Shown here piece after piece: positions 1 through 5,507 of a stretch of DNA of 10,689 nucleotides. The translations under genes were made by a program, and so were the position numbers. A model generated the notes under the pieces. It was not told where the DNA came from and did no database searches. It saw nothing but the letters and a program-made list of their open reading frames with translations. This DNA is from Thermoleophilia bacterium. GTDB taxonomy: Bacteria > Actinomycetota > Thermoleophilia > Gaiellales > JAICJC01. Every line of letters begins with the position of its first letter. Position 1 is the first letter of the stretch. The DNA lies in the NCBI GenBank assembly GCA_025928435.1, contig JAICJM010000133.1, positions 1 through 10,689 on the forward strand, given 5' to 3'.

Positions 1-471
1 CGGGCGGCCGGAAAAGGTCGGATGCAGTCGGCATCCAAGCGGCTCCGTCAGACGCCCCGGGAGCGGGATGAGCGCTTGTTCCTGGCCATGTGCCTGGCCC
101 TGCCCGACCGCGGTCGGATTTTACTCGGCGACCTGGAACACGTACACTTCTCTGATGCGTCGCACTGGGAGGCCGCGGCGCACATCCGTCGCATGCTGGC
201 GGGTGAGGACATTTCGGAGGCATCCGCACGGTGGGCACCGCTGATTGGAGAGCTGAACGCACTCGCTGCCCGTGAGGCTGCCTCCGAGTGGGCACTGGAG
301 GAGCTGTATTGGAAGCTGCATCTGTACCGAGCCGAAGACGGGCTAAAGGCGATGCGCGAAAACGCCGACTTGAATTTGAGTCGGCAACGGGAGCTGCAGG
401 GTTTGGAGGAGCTGCGGCTATCGGTGCTGGCGAGGCTGGACGCCATTCGCGCGCAAGCGCCAGACCGATAG
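1..471 (+). CDS. dnaG: DNA primase DnaG, C-terminal part (5' end outside window)
   Basis: The frame is open from base 1 and ends with TAG at 469-471, so only the last ~156 residues of the primase are present. DnaG makes RNA primers at the replication fork. The visible part is its C-terminal helicase-binding region, which docks on DnaB. A basic linker precedes the segment RERDERLFLAMCLALP, followed by DRGRILLGDLEHVHFSD and an all-helical tail. This layout is typical of the DnaG C-terminal domain (recognised from memory of the family). The catalytic TOPRIM and zinc domains lie upstream of the window. The ATG at base 22 is internal and is not the real start. The stop is 14 bp before the sigma factor start, so the two genes are probably co-transcribed, as in the classical macromolecular-synthesis operon. 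The fragment is short and the domain is variable, so confidence is good but not complete. Confidence 0.8.
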   Translation, partial: RAAGKGRMQSASKRLRQTPRERDERLFLAMCLALPDRGRILLGDLEHVHFSDASHWEAAAHIRRMLAGEDISEASARWAPLIGELNALAAREAASEWALEELYWKLHLYRAEDGLKAMRENADLNLSRQRELQGLEELRLSVLARLDAIRAQAPDR

Positions 472-485
472 TAGGCCCCGCAGCA

Positions 486-1400
486 ATGTCCCAAAACGCC
501 CCCGACCCGCTGGGAAATCCGGCGGGCTTCGATTCGCACGAAGAGCTCGACCTCGAGCCCGACGCAACCCCCGGCCTGACCGAGGATACGGTCGGCATGT
601 ACCTGCGCGAGATCTCGCAGGTGCCGCTCCTGACCGCCGCCGAGGAGGTGTCGCTGGCCAAGGCGCTCGAGCGCGGCGATACGCGTGCCCGCAGGCGCCT
701 GATCGAATCCAACCTGCGGCTCGTCGTCTCCATCGCCCGCCGCTATTCCGGGCGCGGCCTGTCGTTCCTCGACCTGATCCAGGAGGGCAACGTCGGCCTG
801 ATGAAGGCCGTCGAGCGCTACGACTGGCGGCTCGGGCATCGGTTCTCGACATACGCCACGTGGTGGATCCGCCAGGCGGTCACCCGCGCCCTCGCCGACC
901 AGGGCCGCACCATCCGCGTGCCCGCGCAGGTCGTCGACACGATCAACCGCATGGCCCGGGTCGAGCGCCAGCTCACCCAGAAACACAACCGCGTGCCGAC
1001 GCACGAGGAGCTGGCCGAGGAGATGGGCATCAAGGCCACGAAGGTCGAGGAGCTCAAGCGCGTCTCCCAGGAGCCCGTGTCGCTCGCCTCGCCCGTCGGC
1101 GAGGACGCGACCGAGCTGGGCGAGATGATCGAGGACGAGCGCCAGCGCGGGCTCGGCTCCGACATGGCTGCCCGCCAGCGCGACGCCCACATCTCCGACC
1201 TGATCAGCCAGCTGCCGTACCGCGAGCGGCTGATCCTCGAGCTCCGCTACGGCCTGGGCGGCGAGCAGCCGCACACGCTGGAGGAGGTCGGGCGCAGGTT
1301 CGGCGTCACCCGCGAGCGGGTGCGGCAGATCGAGACGCGGACGCTCCGGCGCCTCGCCGCCGCGGGCGAAAACGCCGAATTGAGGCTCCTGATCGACTAG
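486..1400 (+). CDS. rpoD: RNA polymerase primary-type sigma factor (sigma-70, RpoD/SigA)
   Basis: This 304-residue sigma-70 factor directs RNA polymerase to -35/-10 promoters. Region 1.2 covers about residues 32-62 (TVGMYLREISQVPLLT). Region 2 covers 68-146 and includes SFLDLIQEGNVGLMKAVERY and the -10-reading helix FSTYATWWIRQAVTRALADQ, where the paired Trp (126/127), Gln130 and Thr133 match primary sigma factors. Region 3 is about 147-215. Region 4 is about 233-291, with the -35 helix-turn-helix TLEEVGRRFGVTRERVRQIE. The start is the ATG at 486, where homology-like sequence begins. An ATG at 288 in the same frame lies inside dnaG and would add 66 non-sigma residues. Region 1.1 is absent and the N-terminus is only ~30 acidic residues, so the protein is short for a group 1 factor. 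A group 2 (SigB/HrdB-paralogue-like) role cannot be excluded, but the position directly after dnaG favours RpoD. Only a weak Shine-Dalgarno is present. Confidence 0.92.
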   Translation: MSQNAPDPLGNPAGFDSHEELDLEPDATPGLTEDTVGMYLREISQVPLLTAAEEVSLAKALERGDTRARRRLIESNLRLVVSIARRYSGRGLSFLDLIQEGNVGLMKAVERYDWRLGHRFSTYATWWIRQAVTRALADQGRTIRVPAQVVDTINRMARVERQLTQKHNRVPTHEELAEEMGIKATKVEELKRVSQEPVSLASPVGEDATELGEMIEDERQRGLGSDMAARQRDAHISDLISQLPYRERLILELRYGLGGEQPHTLEEVGRRFGVTRERVRQIETRTLRRLAAAGENAELRLLID

Positions 1401-1418
1401 TCTTTTCGCTCGTCCCGA

Positions 1419-1490
1419 TCCGCGGTAGCTCAATGGCAGAGCATCCGGCTGTTAACCGGAGGGTTGTAGGTTCGAGTCCTACCCGCGGAG
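1419..1490 (+). tRNA. tRNA-Asn (GTT)
   Basis: A 72-nt cloverleaf can be folded by hand. The acceptor stem TCCGCGG (1419-1425) pairs with CCGCGGA (1483-1489), with discriminator G at 1490. The D-arm is GCTC...GAGC (1428-1442). The anticodon stem TCCGG/CCGGA encloses the loop CTGTTAA, giving anticodon GTT (1451-1453). The T-arm is GTAGG-TTCGAGT-CCTAC (1466-1482). No CCA is encoded. It starts 18 bp after the sigma factor stop on the same strand, so it may be read from the same transcript. Confidence 0.96.
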
Positions 1491-1501
1491 CTCCCTGTTC
1501 C

Positions 1502-1518
1502 GGCCGCACGTTGCGGTC
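1502..1518. terminator. Small GC hairpin between tRNA-Asn and a convergent gene
   Basis: CCGCA (1504-1508) pairs with TGCGG (1512-1516) across a CGT loop, and flanking GG/TC extends the stem to about 7 bp. It lies exactly where the + strand tRNA transcript and the - strand gene ending at 1517 converge. No T-run follows on either strand, so a terminator role is only suggested by position. Confidence 0.25.
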
Positions 1519-2089
1519 AGGTCTCTCGGCCGGAGTACACGCCGGCGCGCACGTGGGACGCGAGGCGCGATATCGGTGACAGCACTCGCGCTGCGGCTCC
1601 GGTCTGATCCGAGGCGGCGTCGAGGCGTCCGAGCTCCTCGCGCAGCGCGCGCGTGAGGGCGGTGTGGGCGGCGGTTGCACGAGCCAGCCGTCCAGACGGC
1701 GGCTCGCCGTCCTCGTCCGCGGCCACCAGGATGCCGAAGTAGTCGTTCGCCCGCCGCTCGATCTCGGACGTGTCGGCCAGGAACAGCTCCACCTGCGACA
1801 GGGCGACGAGCATGTCCGTCGCCTCGCCGGGGAGCTGTTTCGCCCGCAGGAGGCGCCAGTCGTCTCCGTACAGCGCCGGCCAGTGATCCGTCGCTTCGAG
1901 ATCGGCACAGATCCGCAGCGCCGCCGCCGCGTGCCGGCTTACCGCGAGCATCCCTTGCCGGATGTCGTCGCGGCGCTGGAGCGCGATCTCATGCCGTCCC
2001 CGCAGACGCTCGATCGTCACGCCGGCGTAGGCACCGAGGGTGGCACCAACAAGCGCTCCCAGAAAGACGATCGCCGTCTGCACGACCAT
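1517..2089 (-). CDS. Membrane-anchored helical protein of unknown function
   Basis: I do not recognise a family. The protein is 190 residues from the chosen start. One hydrophobic segment at about residues 3-24 (AIVFLGALVGATLGAYAGV) would anchor it in the membrane. It is followed by a long, charged, helix-prone stretch rich in Glu, Arg, Ala and Leu (ERLRGRHEIALQRRDDIRQG onward), which probably faces the cytoplasm. The ATG at 2087-2089 was chosen because AAGGTGGG ends 9 bases upstream of it. GTG codons at 2092 and 2101 are in frame and possible, but the one at 2101 lies inside that ribosome-binding site. The gene is divergent from the small protein gene at 2223, and the shared 133-bp intergenic region holds repeats that could be an operator. 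It converges on tRNA-Asn. Overlapping + strand frames are arginine-rich shadows. Confidence 0.65.
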   Translation of the reverse strand: MVVQTAIVFLGALVGATLGAYAGVTIERLRGRHEIALQRRDDIRQGMLAVSRHAAAALRICADLEATDHWPALYGDDWRLLRAKQLPGEATDMLVALSQVELFLADTSEIERRANDYFGILVAADEDGEPPSGRLARATAAHTALTRALREELGRLDAASDQTGAAARVLSPISRLASHVRAGVYSGRET

Positions 2090-2111
2090 CACTGTACCCA
2101 CCCTTCGCGAT

Positions 2112-2141
2112 ACCGCCGATCAGCGGTGGTATCCGCCGATC
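2112..2141. promoter_or_regulatory. Possible operator: repeats between two divergent genes
   Basis: The 9-mer CCGCCGATC occurs at 2113-2121 and again at 2133-2141, exactly 20 bp (two helical turns) apart. An inverted repeat ACCGC-N6-GCGGT (2112-2127) overlaps the first copy. The site sits between the starts at 2089 (-) and 2223 (+) and upstream of a -10-like TATGCT at 2171. The arrangement is visible in the sequence; regulator binding is inference. Confidence 0.3.
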
Positions 2142-2170
2142 CACGCGCGCGCCGCCCAACTTCGTCCCGC

Positions 2171-2176
2171 TATGCT
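2171..2176 (+). promoter_or_regulatory. Candidate -10 element for the 82-residue protein gene
   Basis: TATGCT matches the bacterial -10 consensus at four of six positions, including the key TA...T. It lies 52 bp upstream of the ATG at 2223, and a strong ribosome-binding site lies between them. No recognisable -35 is found 16-18 bp upstream, so an activator may be needed, or the match may be chance. Confidence 0.3.
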
Positions 2177-2222
2177 TCGCGTTCTCGGGCGATTCCCGGC
2201 CCGTTTTGGGGAGGACTCATCC

Positions 2223-2471
2223 ATGGCCGTACAGAACGCAGCGGGCCACAGCATCGACCCCCTCGCCGAGCAGGCAGCGACGCTGCTTGCAAAAGCCATG
2301 GTCACAAGCCATGACCGCGACCTGCTGTGGCAACAGTTCCGCGACGTGGTGGTCGCGCAGACGAAGGAGCTCGAGGAAGCTCCCGTCCGCGACGCCCTGG
2401 AGGACATGGAACGACGCGGACTGAGCCTCGACGTCGTCGCCCGCGTCGTCCACGAAAAGCTCGCCGAATAG
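2223..2471 (+). CDS. Small helical protein of unknown function (82 aa)
   Basis: I do not recognise a family. The 82-residue product is predicted to be all-helical and soluble, with no membrane segment or signal peptide. Its C-terminal half has a coiled-coil-like pattern (RDALEDMERRGLSLDVVARV). The start is well supported: GGGGAGG at 2208-2214 lies 8 bases before the ATG. The frame is open further upstream (an ATG at 2040), but that part is antisense to the neighbouring gene and lacks a ribosome-binding site. The stop at 2469-2471 is 33 bp before the start of the broken membrane protein gene. Codon third positions are GC-rich, like the neighbouring genes. Confidence 0.7.
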   Translation: MAVQNAAGHSIDPLAEQAATLLAKAMVTSHDRDLLWQQFRDVVVAQTKELEEAPVRDALEDMERRGLSLDVVARVVHEKLAE

Positions 2472-2491
2472 CCATCCGCGCAGGAGCGGCG

Positions 2492-2497
2492 TATTCT
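2492..2497 (+). promoter_or_regulatory. Candidate -10 element placing transcription start at the GTG codon
   Basis: TATTCT ends 7 bases before the GTG at 2505, which would put the transcript start at or next to the start codon (a leaderless mRNA, common in actinomycetes). The only purine-rich stretch, CAGGAG at 2481-2486, is 18 bases away, too far to act as a ribosome-binding site. No clear -35 is seen. Confidence 0.35.
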
Positions 2498-2504
2498 CTG
2501 CGTC

Positions 2505-2898
2505 GTGCGCGCACGGCTCTGGACGTGGTGGGACACGGGCTCGCTCGCTGCGTACGAACTGGTGGTGATCGTGATCGTCCTGTTCGTCCCGGGCGGCTGG
2601 CAGTTCCCGACATACCTCGTGAGCGTTGCGGCGCTCGCGTTCGCCGCCTACCGATTCCTTCATCGAACGGCGCGCGGAGCGCGCATCCGAGCGTCGTTGC
2701 CGTCTGCGGCCGTCTCGACACCGACGTGGCTCATGTTCGGGGCCGCCTTTGCGGTCGCTGTCCCGCTCGCTCTCGCCGTGCGTGTGCTCGGGGCCGGGCG
2801 ACTCCGACGGCTGGACGATGATCTCGGCGGGCGCGTTGATCGTGTCGTTCCGGATCGCCGACCGCTGGTGGGCAGCCCGCGCCGGCGCTACTGCCTGA
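2505..2898 (+). pseudogene. Four-helix membrane protein interrupted by one frameshift
   Basis: From GTG 2505 the first frame encodes three hydrophobic segments: about residues 15-30 (AAYELVVIVIVLFVPG), 37-52 (YLVSVAALAFAAYRFL) and 74-95 (WLMFGAAFAVAVPLALAVRV). After VLGAG this frame turns into an arginine-rich tail to 2990 with no membrane character. The next frame, at the same point, supplies a fourth hydrophobic segment, WTMISAGALIVSFRIADRWW, and stops with TGA at 2896-2898. Removing one G from the GGGG run at 2790-2793 joins them as VLGPGDSDGWTMIS, giving a ~130-residue protein. The break is therefore either a sequencing or assembly slip at a homopolymer or a true mutation. I do not recognise a family. 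If the frameshift is real, the product would be a three-helix protein with a basic tail of about 65 residues. Confidence 0.55.
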
Positions 2899-2909
2899 CC
2901 GACTGGTTT

Positions 2910-2970
2910 CGGATCAGGCCCCGTAGGGCACCGATGATCCGGCCGCCGCGGATCTCCTGCCGCGCGGCGG
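2910..2970 (+). other. Two tandem RNA hairpins upstream of the 34-aa peptide gene
   Basis: Hairpin 1: CGGATCA (2910-2916) pairs with TGATCCG (2935-2941), with an inner stem GCCC-CGTA-GGGC at 2918-2929. Hairpin 2: CCGCCGCG (2943-2950) pairs with CGCGGCGG (2963-2970). They lie 12 bp after the end of the broken membrane protein frame and 23 bp before the next ATG. No T-run follows, so they are either a processing/attenuating structure or a weak terminator. Confidence 0.4.
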
Positions 2971-2993
2971 TGACCTACGAACGGAGGTGAGCT

Positions 2994-3098
2994 ATGACCC
3001 CCGCTGTTTTGCCTGTCTTCGCGCTCGGCACCGGTGTCGGCATCATCGGGCTGATCATCATCATCATCATCGTGATCATCGTCCTGCGGATCCTCTAG
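2994..3098 (+). CDS. 34-aa single-span hydrophobic membrane peptide
   Basis: The ATG at 2994 follows a near-perfect ribosome-binding site, GGAGGTGA at 2983-2990, with 6 bases between GGAGG and ATG. The stop TAG is at 3096-3098. The product starts MTPAVLPVFALGTG and continues as one hydrophobic helix made almost entirely of Ile, Val, Leu and Gly (about residues 14-31). It ends with a single Arg two residues before the end. Six consecutive ATC codons (3054-3071) give it a trinucleotide-repeat look. It resembles the many tiny one-helix membrane proteins of actinomycetes, but I cannot name a family. The ribosome-binding site is the best evidence that it is translated. It ends 25 bp from the convergent PilZ gene. 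Confidence 0.6.
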   Translation: MTPAVLPVFALGTGVGIIGLIIIIIIVIIVLRIL

Positions 3099-3122
3099 GA
3101 CAAACCGGCCGGGGAGCGGGTG

Positions 3123-3806
3123 CTACACCACGCGGCGGCGCCGCTCCTCGGCCATGATGAGCTGGTTGATGGCCGCGCGGTCGGCGCGTGTCGGGTCGCA
3201 GAACTCGAGGTCGAAGCCGCGCTCGTCGCGGCGGCCGACCCTGGCAAGGATGCTGAGCTCGCGGCCGAACCAGTCCTCGGAGAAGGAGAGCGTGACCTCC
3301 TCGTCGCGGTCGGCCTCCCAGGTCGCGGTGACGCGGGCGCCGTCGGCGCAGATGTTGACGGTCGAGGTGCGGTGCGTGGAGCGGTCGCCGCGCTGGACGC
3401 GGCCGGGGATGGCGATGTCGATGCGGACGTTGCTGACCCGCTCGGCCATCTCCCGCTCCTTCATGAAGCAGAACTTGACGAGGTCGCGCTCGGCCTGAGA
3501 GGCGAGCCGCTCGAAGCAGACGCCGGACAGCCACTCGCCGGTGGCGGTGCGCCAGCTGCGCACGACCCGCGCGCGGCTGCGGAGCTCGAGCGGCGGCAGC
3601 GCGGAGGAGAGGACGACCTCGATCGCCTGACCGGTCGGCACGTACTCGTTCGCGGACAGCAGCAGGCCGCCCGCCGACAGGTCGACGGTCTCGCCGGCGA
3701 ACTCGTCCCAGGCGTTCCCGTCCCGGTCCAGGCGGTGCACGACGACCGGCACGACGGCGTCGATGCGAAAGAAGGCGCGCTGGTTCTCGCTCATCACGGT
3801 AGTCAT
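3123..3806 (-). CDS. PilZ-domain protein with a second, degenerate PilZ-like half
   Basis: PilZ domains bind cyclic di-GMP and relay it to motility, envelope or enzyme partners. The first half (about residues 8-115) has both ligand motifs: RxxxR as R10-AFF-R14, and DxSxxG as D42-LSAG-G47. Both are followed by the usual beta-barrel pattern and a GVCFERL strand. The second half (about 123-215) repeats the layout, starting at SNVRIDIAIPGRV, but the motif reads N151-ICAD-G156, with Cys replacing Ser and no RxxxR before it. It probably keeps the fold but not ligand binding. The ATG at 3804-3806 is used. An in-frame ATG four codons downstream is possible, and neither has a strong ribosome-binding site. 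The gene lies 75 bp downstream of another PilZ gene on the same strand, and two hairpins occupy the gap. Cytoplasmic, no membrane segment. Confidence 0.85.
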   Translation of the reverse strand: MTTVMSENQRAFFRIDAVVPVVVHRLDRDGNAWDEFAGETVDLSAGGLLLSANEYVPTGQAIEVVLSSALPPLELRSRARVVRSWRTATGEWLSGVCFERLASQAERDLVKFCFMKEREMAERVSNVRIDIAIPGRVQRGDRSTHRTSTVNICADGARVTATWEADRDEEVTLSFSEDWFGRELSILARVGRRDERGFDLEFCDPTRADRAAINQLIMAEERRRRVV

Positions 3807-3843
3807 CGCCCCGAAGGGGCGTCCCGCAACCCCTCGTTCGGGG
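3807..3843 (-). promoter_or_regulatory. Hairpins in the leader of the tandem-PilZ gene, one touching the start codon
   Basis: Read on the minus strand, CCCC and GGGG (3840-3843/3830-3833) form a first stem. CGCCCC and GGGGCG (3816-3821/3807-3812) then form a 6-bp stem with a TTC loop whose last base is immediately before the ATG at 3806. The GGGGCG arm is the only purine-rich stretch near the start, so folding could limit ribosome access. The pairing is seen; control of translation is inference. Confidence 0.35.
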
Positions 3844-3881
3844 GAGCGTGAGCCCCGCAGCGCCCTTCCCAGACCCGAATT

Positions 3882-4301
3882 TCACATCGGCCGCCGGGCG
3901 AGGAACTCGCGGTGCGCAGCCTCCTGTCCCAGGCGGCGCGCCTCCGAGAACAGGAACCGGGTCCACGTCGCCTTCACCTCGAGCGTCAGCTCGGCGAACT
4001 CCACCCCCCAGCGGGTCGTCGTGCGGCCTTCGTCGCCGTAGTCGAGGAAGCGGCGCACGACCGCCGTCACCGGTGTCCCCGCCGCCGGGAAGGAGATCGA
4101 CGTCGCCTTGCCGACCCACAGGTTGGCCGTTACGGCCGTCTCGAGCAGCACGCCTCCCATCGAGATGTTGAGCGCCCTCGCCTCGAACTCCGACACGGCT
4201 CCGGTCTCCTCGACGGCGGCCACGCGGACGTCCCAGACGCCCTCGACCCGGAAGTGCCGACGCCGATCCAGCCCCGGGAACCTGTTCCCGCCGCTCGCCA
4301 T
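3882..4301 (-). CDS. Single-domain PilZ protein (probable c-di-GMP receptor)
   Basis: The 139-residue cytoplasmic protein is essentially one PilZ domain. The ligand motifs are intact: RxxxR as R14-RHF-R18, and NxSxxG as N45-ISMG-G50. The usual strand WGVEFAEL lies at about residues 98-105, and a charged helix follows at the C-terminus (FLFSEARRLGQEAAHREF). It should bind cyclic di-GMP through these motifs; the downstream partner cannot be told from sequence. Start ATG 4299-4301: no ribosome-binding site precedes it, but a -10-like TAAGCT ends 7 bases upstream, which suggests a leaderless transcript. It is the first gene of a probable two-gene unit with the tandem-PilZ gene. The 138 bp between this start and the divergent gene at 4440 is more AT-rich than the surroundings and contains TTGACG at 4364-4369 (+ strand), without a convincing -10 partner. 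Confidence 0.85.
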   Translation of the reverse strand: MASGGNRFPGLDRRRHFRVEGVWDVRVAAVEETGAVSEFEARALNISMGGVLLETAVTANLWVGKATSISFPAAGTPVTAVVRRFLDYGDEGRTTTRWGVEFAELTLEVKATWTRFLFSEARRLGQEAAHREFLARRPM

Positions 4302-4308
4302 CGGGGCC

Positions 4309-4314
4309 AGCTTA
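4309..4314 (-). promoter_or_regulatory. Candidate -10 element for the PilZ gene pair
   Basis: On the minus strand TAAGCT ends 7 bases before the ATG at 4301, the same spacing as TATTCT before the GTG at 2505. It would start the transcript at the initiation codon. No good -35 is present. Confidence 0.35.
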
Positions 4315-4439
4315 CAGATTGGGCGTGCTCACATGCCATTCTTCGTCGGAAAATGGAACGAATTTGACGAATGTCCAACTGATGATGCTTCAAGGCACCG
4401 TCAGGGCGTCCGGAGTAGTGTTTTCGCGGTCGGCCGCGC

Positions 4440-4727
4440 ATGGTCAAGCGGGGAGAGTGGGAGATCGACAGGGCCTTCTACGTCCAGGTGCGCTATCCGC
4501 ACGGCGAGCGGTGGGAGACCGTTGCCGTGTCCGCGCATCGGGGCGTGGCGGCGAGCCTCGCGGGCGGCATGTACCGCGACCTCCGCGACGACGCCGGGCG
4601 CTCGCCGGTACAGGTGCGGATCGCGAGCGACGAGAAGCTGCGCAGGGGCGGCGGCGAGGCGGCCGTGCGGCAGGCGGCCGCCGACCTGTGGGAGCGGGCC
4701 CAGGCGACCGCTCGCGGCGACCCGTGA
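4440..4727 (+). CDS. Small unrecognised protein (95 aa)
   Basis: I do not recognise a family. The product is 95 residues. The first half looks like a small beta-sheet unit (EWEIDRAFYVQVRYPHGERW, then ETVAVSAHRGVAASLAGGMY), and the second is an alanine/arginine-rich helix (AAVRQAAADLWERAQATARG). There is no signal peptide or membrane segment. The start is the only ATG in frame; an in-frame stop lies 24 bp upstream (4416-4418). No ribosome-binding site is visible before it. The stop is 27 bp before the next small gene on the same strand, so they may form a pair. Amino-acid composition is less arginine-biased than in the alternative frames, which supports it as the coding frame. Confidence 0.5.
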   Translation: MVKRGEWEIDRAFYVQVRYPHGERWETVAVSAHRGVAASLAGGMYRDLRDDAGRSPVQVRIASDEKLRRGGGEAAVRQAAADLWERAQATARGDP

Positions 4728-4754
4728 TCGGCTACGCTGGGCACGGGTCACAGC

Positions 4755-4982
4755 GTGGCAGACAGCGAAACCGAGGAAGAACGCGTCCAGCGCATCGAGA
4801 CCAGCGCAGAAGCGCTTGGCCTGCGATTCGTCTTCTATGCGAACACGGGCCACTTCATCCGCCGTGACGGCGGGAAGCCGTGGGGCTACGTCGTGGCCTC
4901 ACGCGACGTGACGGCGGCGCTGGACGACGCCGAGAGCCAGCTCGAGGCCGAGCGGCAGCGCCGCGCCACGAGCACGCGGTAG
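4755..4982 (+). CDS. Small acidic/helical protein of unknown function (75 aa)
   Basis: I do not recognise a family. The 75-residue product begins at GTG 4755. It has an acidic N-terminal helix (SETEEERVQRIETSAEALGL), a short central strand region with aromatic residues (RFVFYANTGHFIRRDGGKPWGYVVAS) and a charged C-terminal helix (ALDDAESQLEAERQRR). No membrane segment. No clear ribosome-binding site precedes the GTG. A -10-like TACGCT lies at 4733-4738, which would give a leader of about 10 bases. It follows the 95-residue gene by 27 bp and ends 2 bp from the convergent SHOCT gene, so the two 3' ends nearly touch. Confidence 0.55.
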   Translation: MADSETEEERVQRIETSAEALGLRFVFYANTGHFIRRDGGKPWGYVVASRDVTAALDDAESQLEAERQRRATSTR

Positions 4983-4984
4983 GC

Positions 4985-5452
4985 CTACACCCGGCGCAGG
5001 AGCTCGGCCTTCTTGCGGGCGAACTCCCGGTCGGTGAGGACGCCTGCGGAGTGCAGCTCACCGAGCTCGCGCAGCGCGGTGAGGGCCGCGAGGGCGTCGT
5101 CGCCGGCCTCGGCCTCCTCGGCCTCGGCGTCAGCGTGCACGCCGACCTCGGGGGACACTCCGGGCTCGGAGCCGGGGCGGCGCTCGGCCGGGGCGGGCGG
5201 CAGGTTCGAGGGCTGCGGCTCGGGCCGGCGTGGGTGAACGACGTCGGGGGCCGCCTCGACAGGGGCGGCGAGCTCGGCCTCGTCGACGATCGCTCCGCAG
5301 CGCAGGCACCGCTGCACGACCTGCGAGCCGTCCACCATGTACGGCCGCACGTCGTGTCCGGAGCGGCGGCACTCGAGCTGGTAGCGAAGCCGGCGGAGCG
5401 ACACGGCATCACCGTATCGCGACCGGGCGGTGAGCGCGAGCACGATCCGCAT
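4985..5452 (-). CDS. Zinc-ribbon-like protein with C-terminal SHOCT domain
   Basis: The 155-residue protein has three parts. Near the N-terminus is a Cys/His cluster (C28, H33, C49, C52; the last pair in QRCLRCGAIVDE) that resembles a small zinc ribbon. A Pro/Glu/Ala-rich, low-complexity linker covers about residues 62-120. The last ~29 residues, LRELGELHSAGVLTDREFAR onward, are a textbook SHOCT domain, a short helical module at the C-terminus of many bacterial proteins that is thought to mediate oligomerisation. Specific function is unknown. The start is uncertain. ATG 5452 gives 155 residues without a ribosome-binding site. GTG at 5404 would begin just before the conserved part and has a -10-like TACGGT 6 bases upstream. 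The gene is divergent from the lipoprotein promoter at 5473. Confidence 0.7.
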   Translation of the reverse strand: MRIVLALTARSRYGDAVSLRRLRYQLECRRSGHDVRPYMVDGSQVVQRCLRCGAIVDEAELAAPVEAAPDVVHPRRPEPQPSNLPPAPAERRPGSEPGVSPEVGVHADAEAEEAEAGDDALAALTALRELGELHSAGVLTDREFARKKAELLRRV

Positions 5453-5472
5453 TCGGACGCCCCGAACGGGTG

Positions 5473-5501
5473 TTGACGATGCCCCGATACGGCCGTAGAT
5501 T
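5473..5501 (+). promoter_or_regulatory. Sigma-70 promoter for the lipoprotein gene
   Basis: TTGACG (5473-5478) and TAGATT (5496-5501) are separated by exactly 17 bp, the best -35/-10 pair on the + strand of the window: five of six and four of six consensus matches. Transcription should start near 5508, giving a leader of about 145 nt before the lipoprotein ATG at 5654. Confidence 0.6.
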
Positions 5502-5507
5502 CCGACT

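Noticed and set aside
288..485. Upstream ATG that would lengthen the sigma factor by 66 residues
   Set aside because: The extra part lies inside dnaG in another frame, has no sigma-like sequence, and the ATG at 486 fits gene spacing.
48..1433. Long open frame antisense to dnaG and the sigma factor
   Set aside because: It is composition shadow of high-GC coding DNA: it overlaps two well-recognised genes and its product has no domain pattern.
3051..3080. ATC trinucleotide repeat considered as a microsatellite
   Set aside because: It is explained by consecutive isoleucine codons in the membrane helix of the 34-residue peptide.
3120..3851. Open frame antisense to the tandem-PilZ gene
   Set aside because: Ala/Gly/Val-rich shadow; the opposite strand carries clear PilZ motifs.
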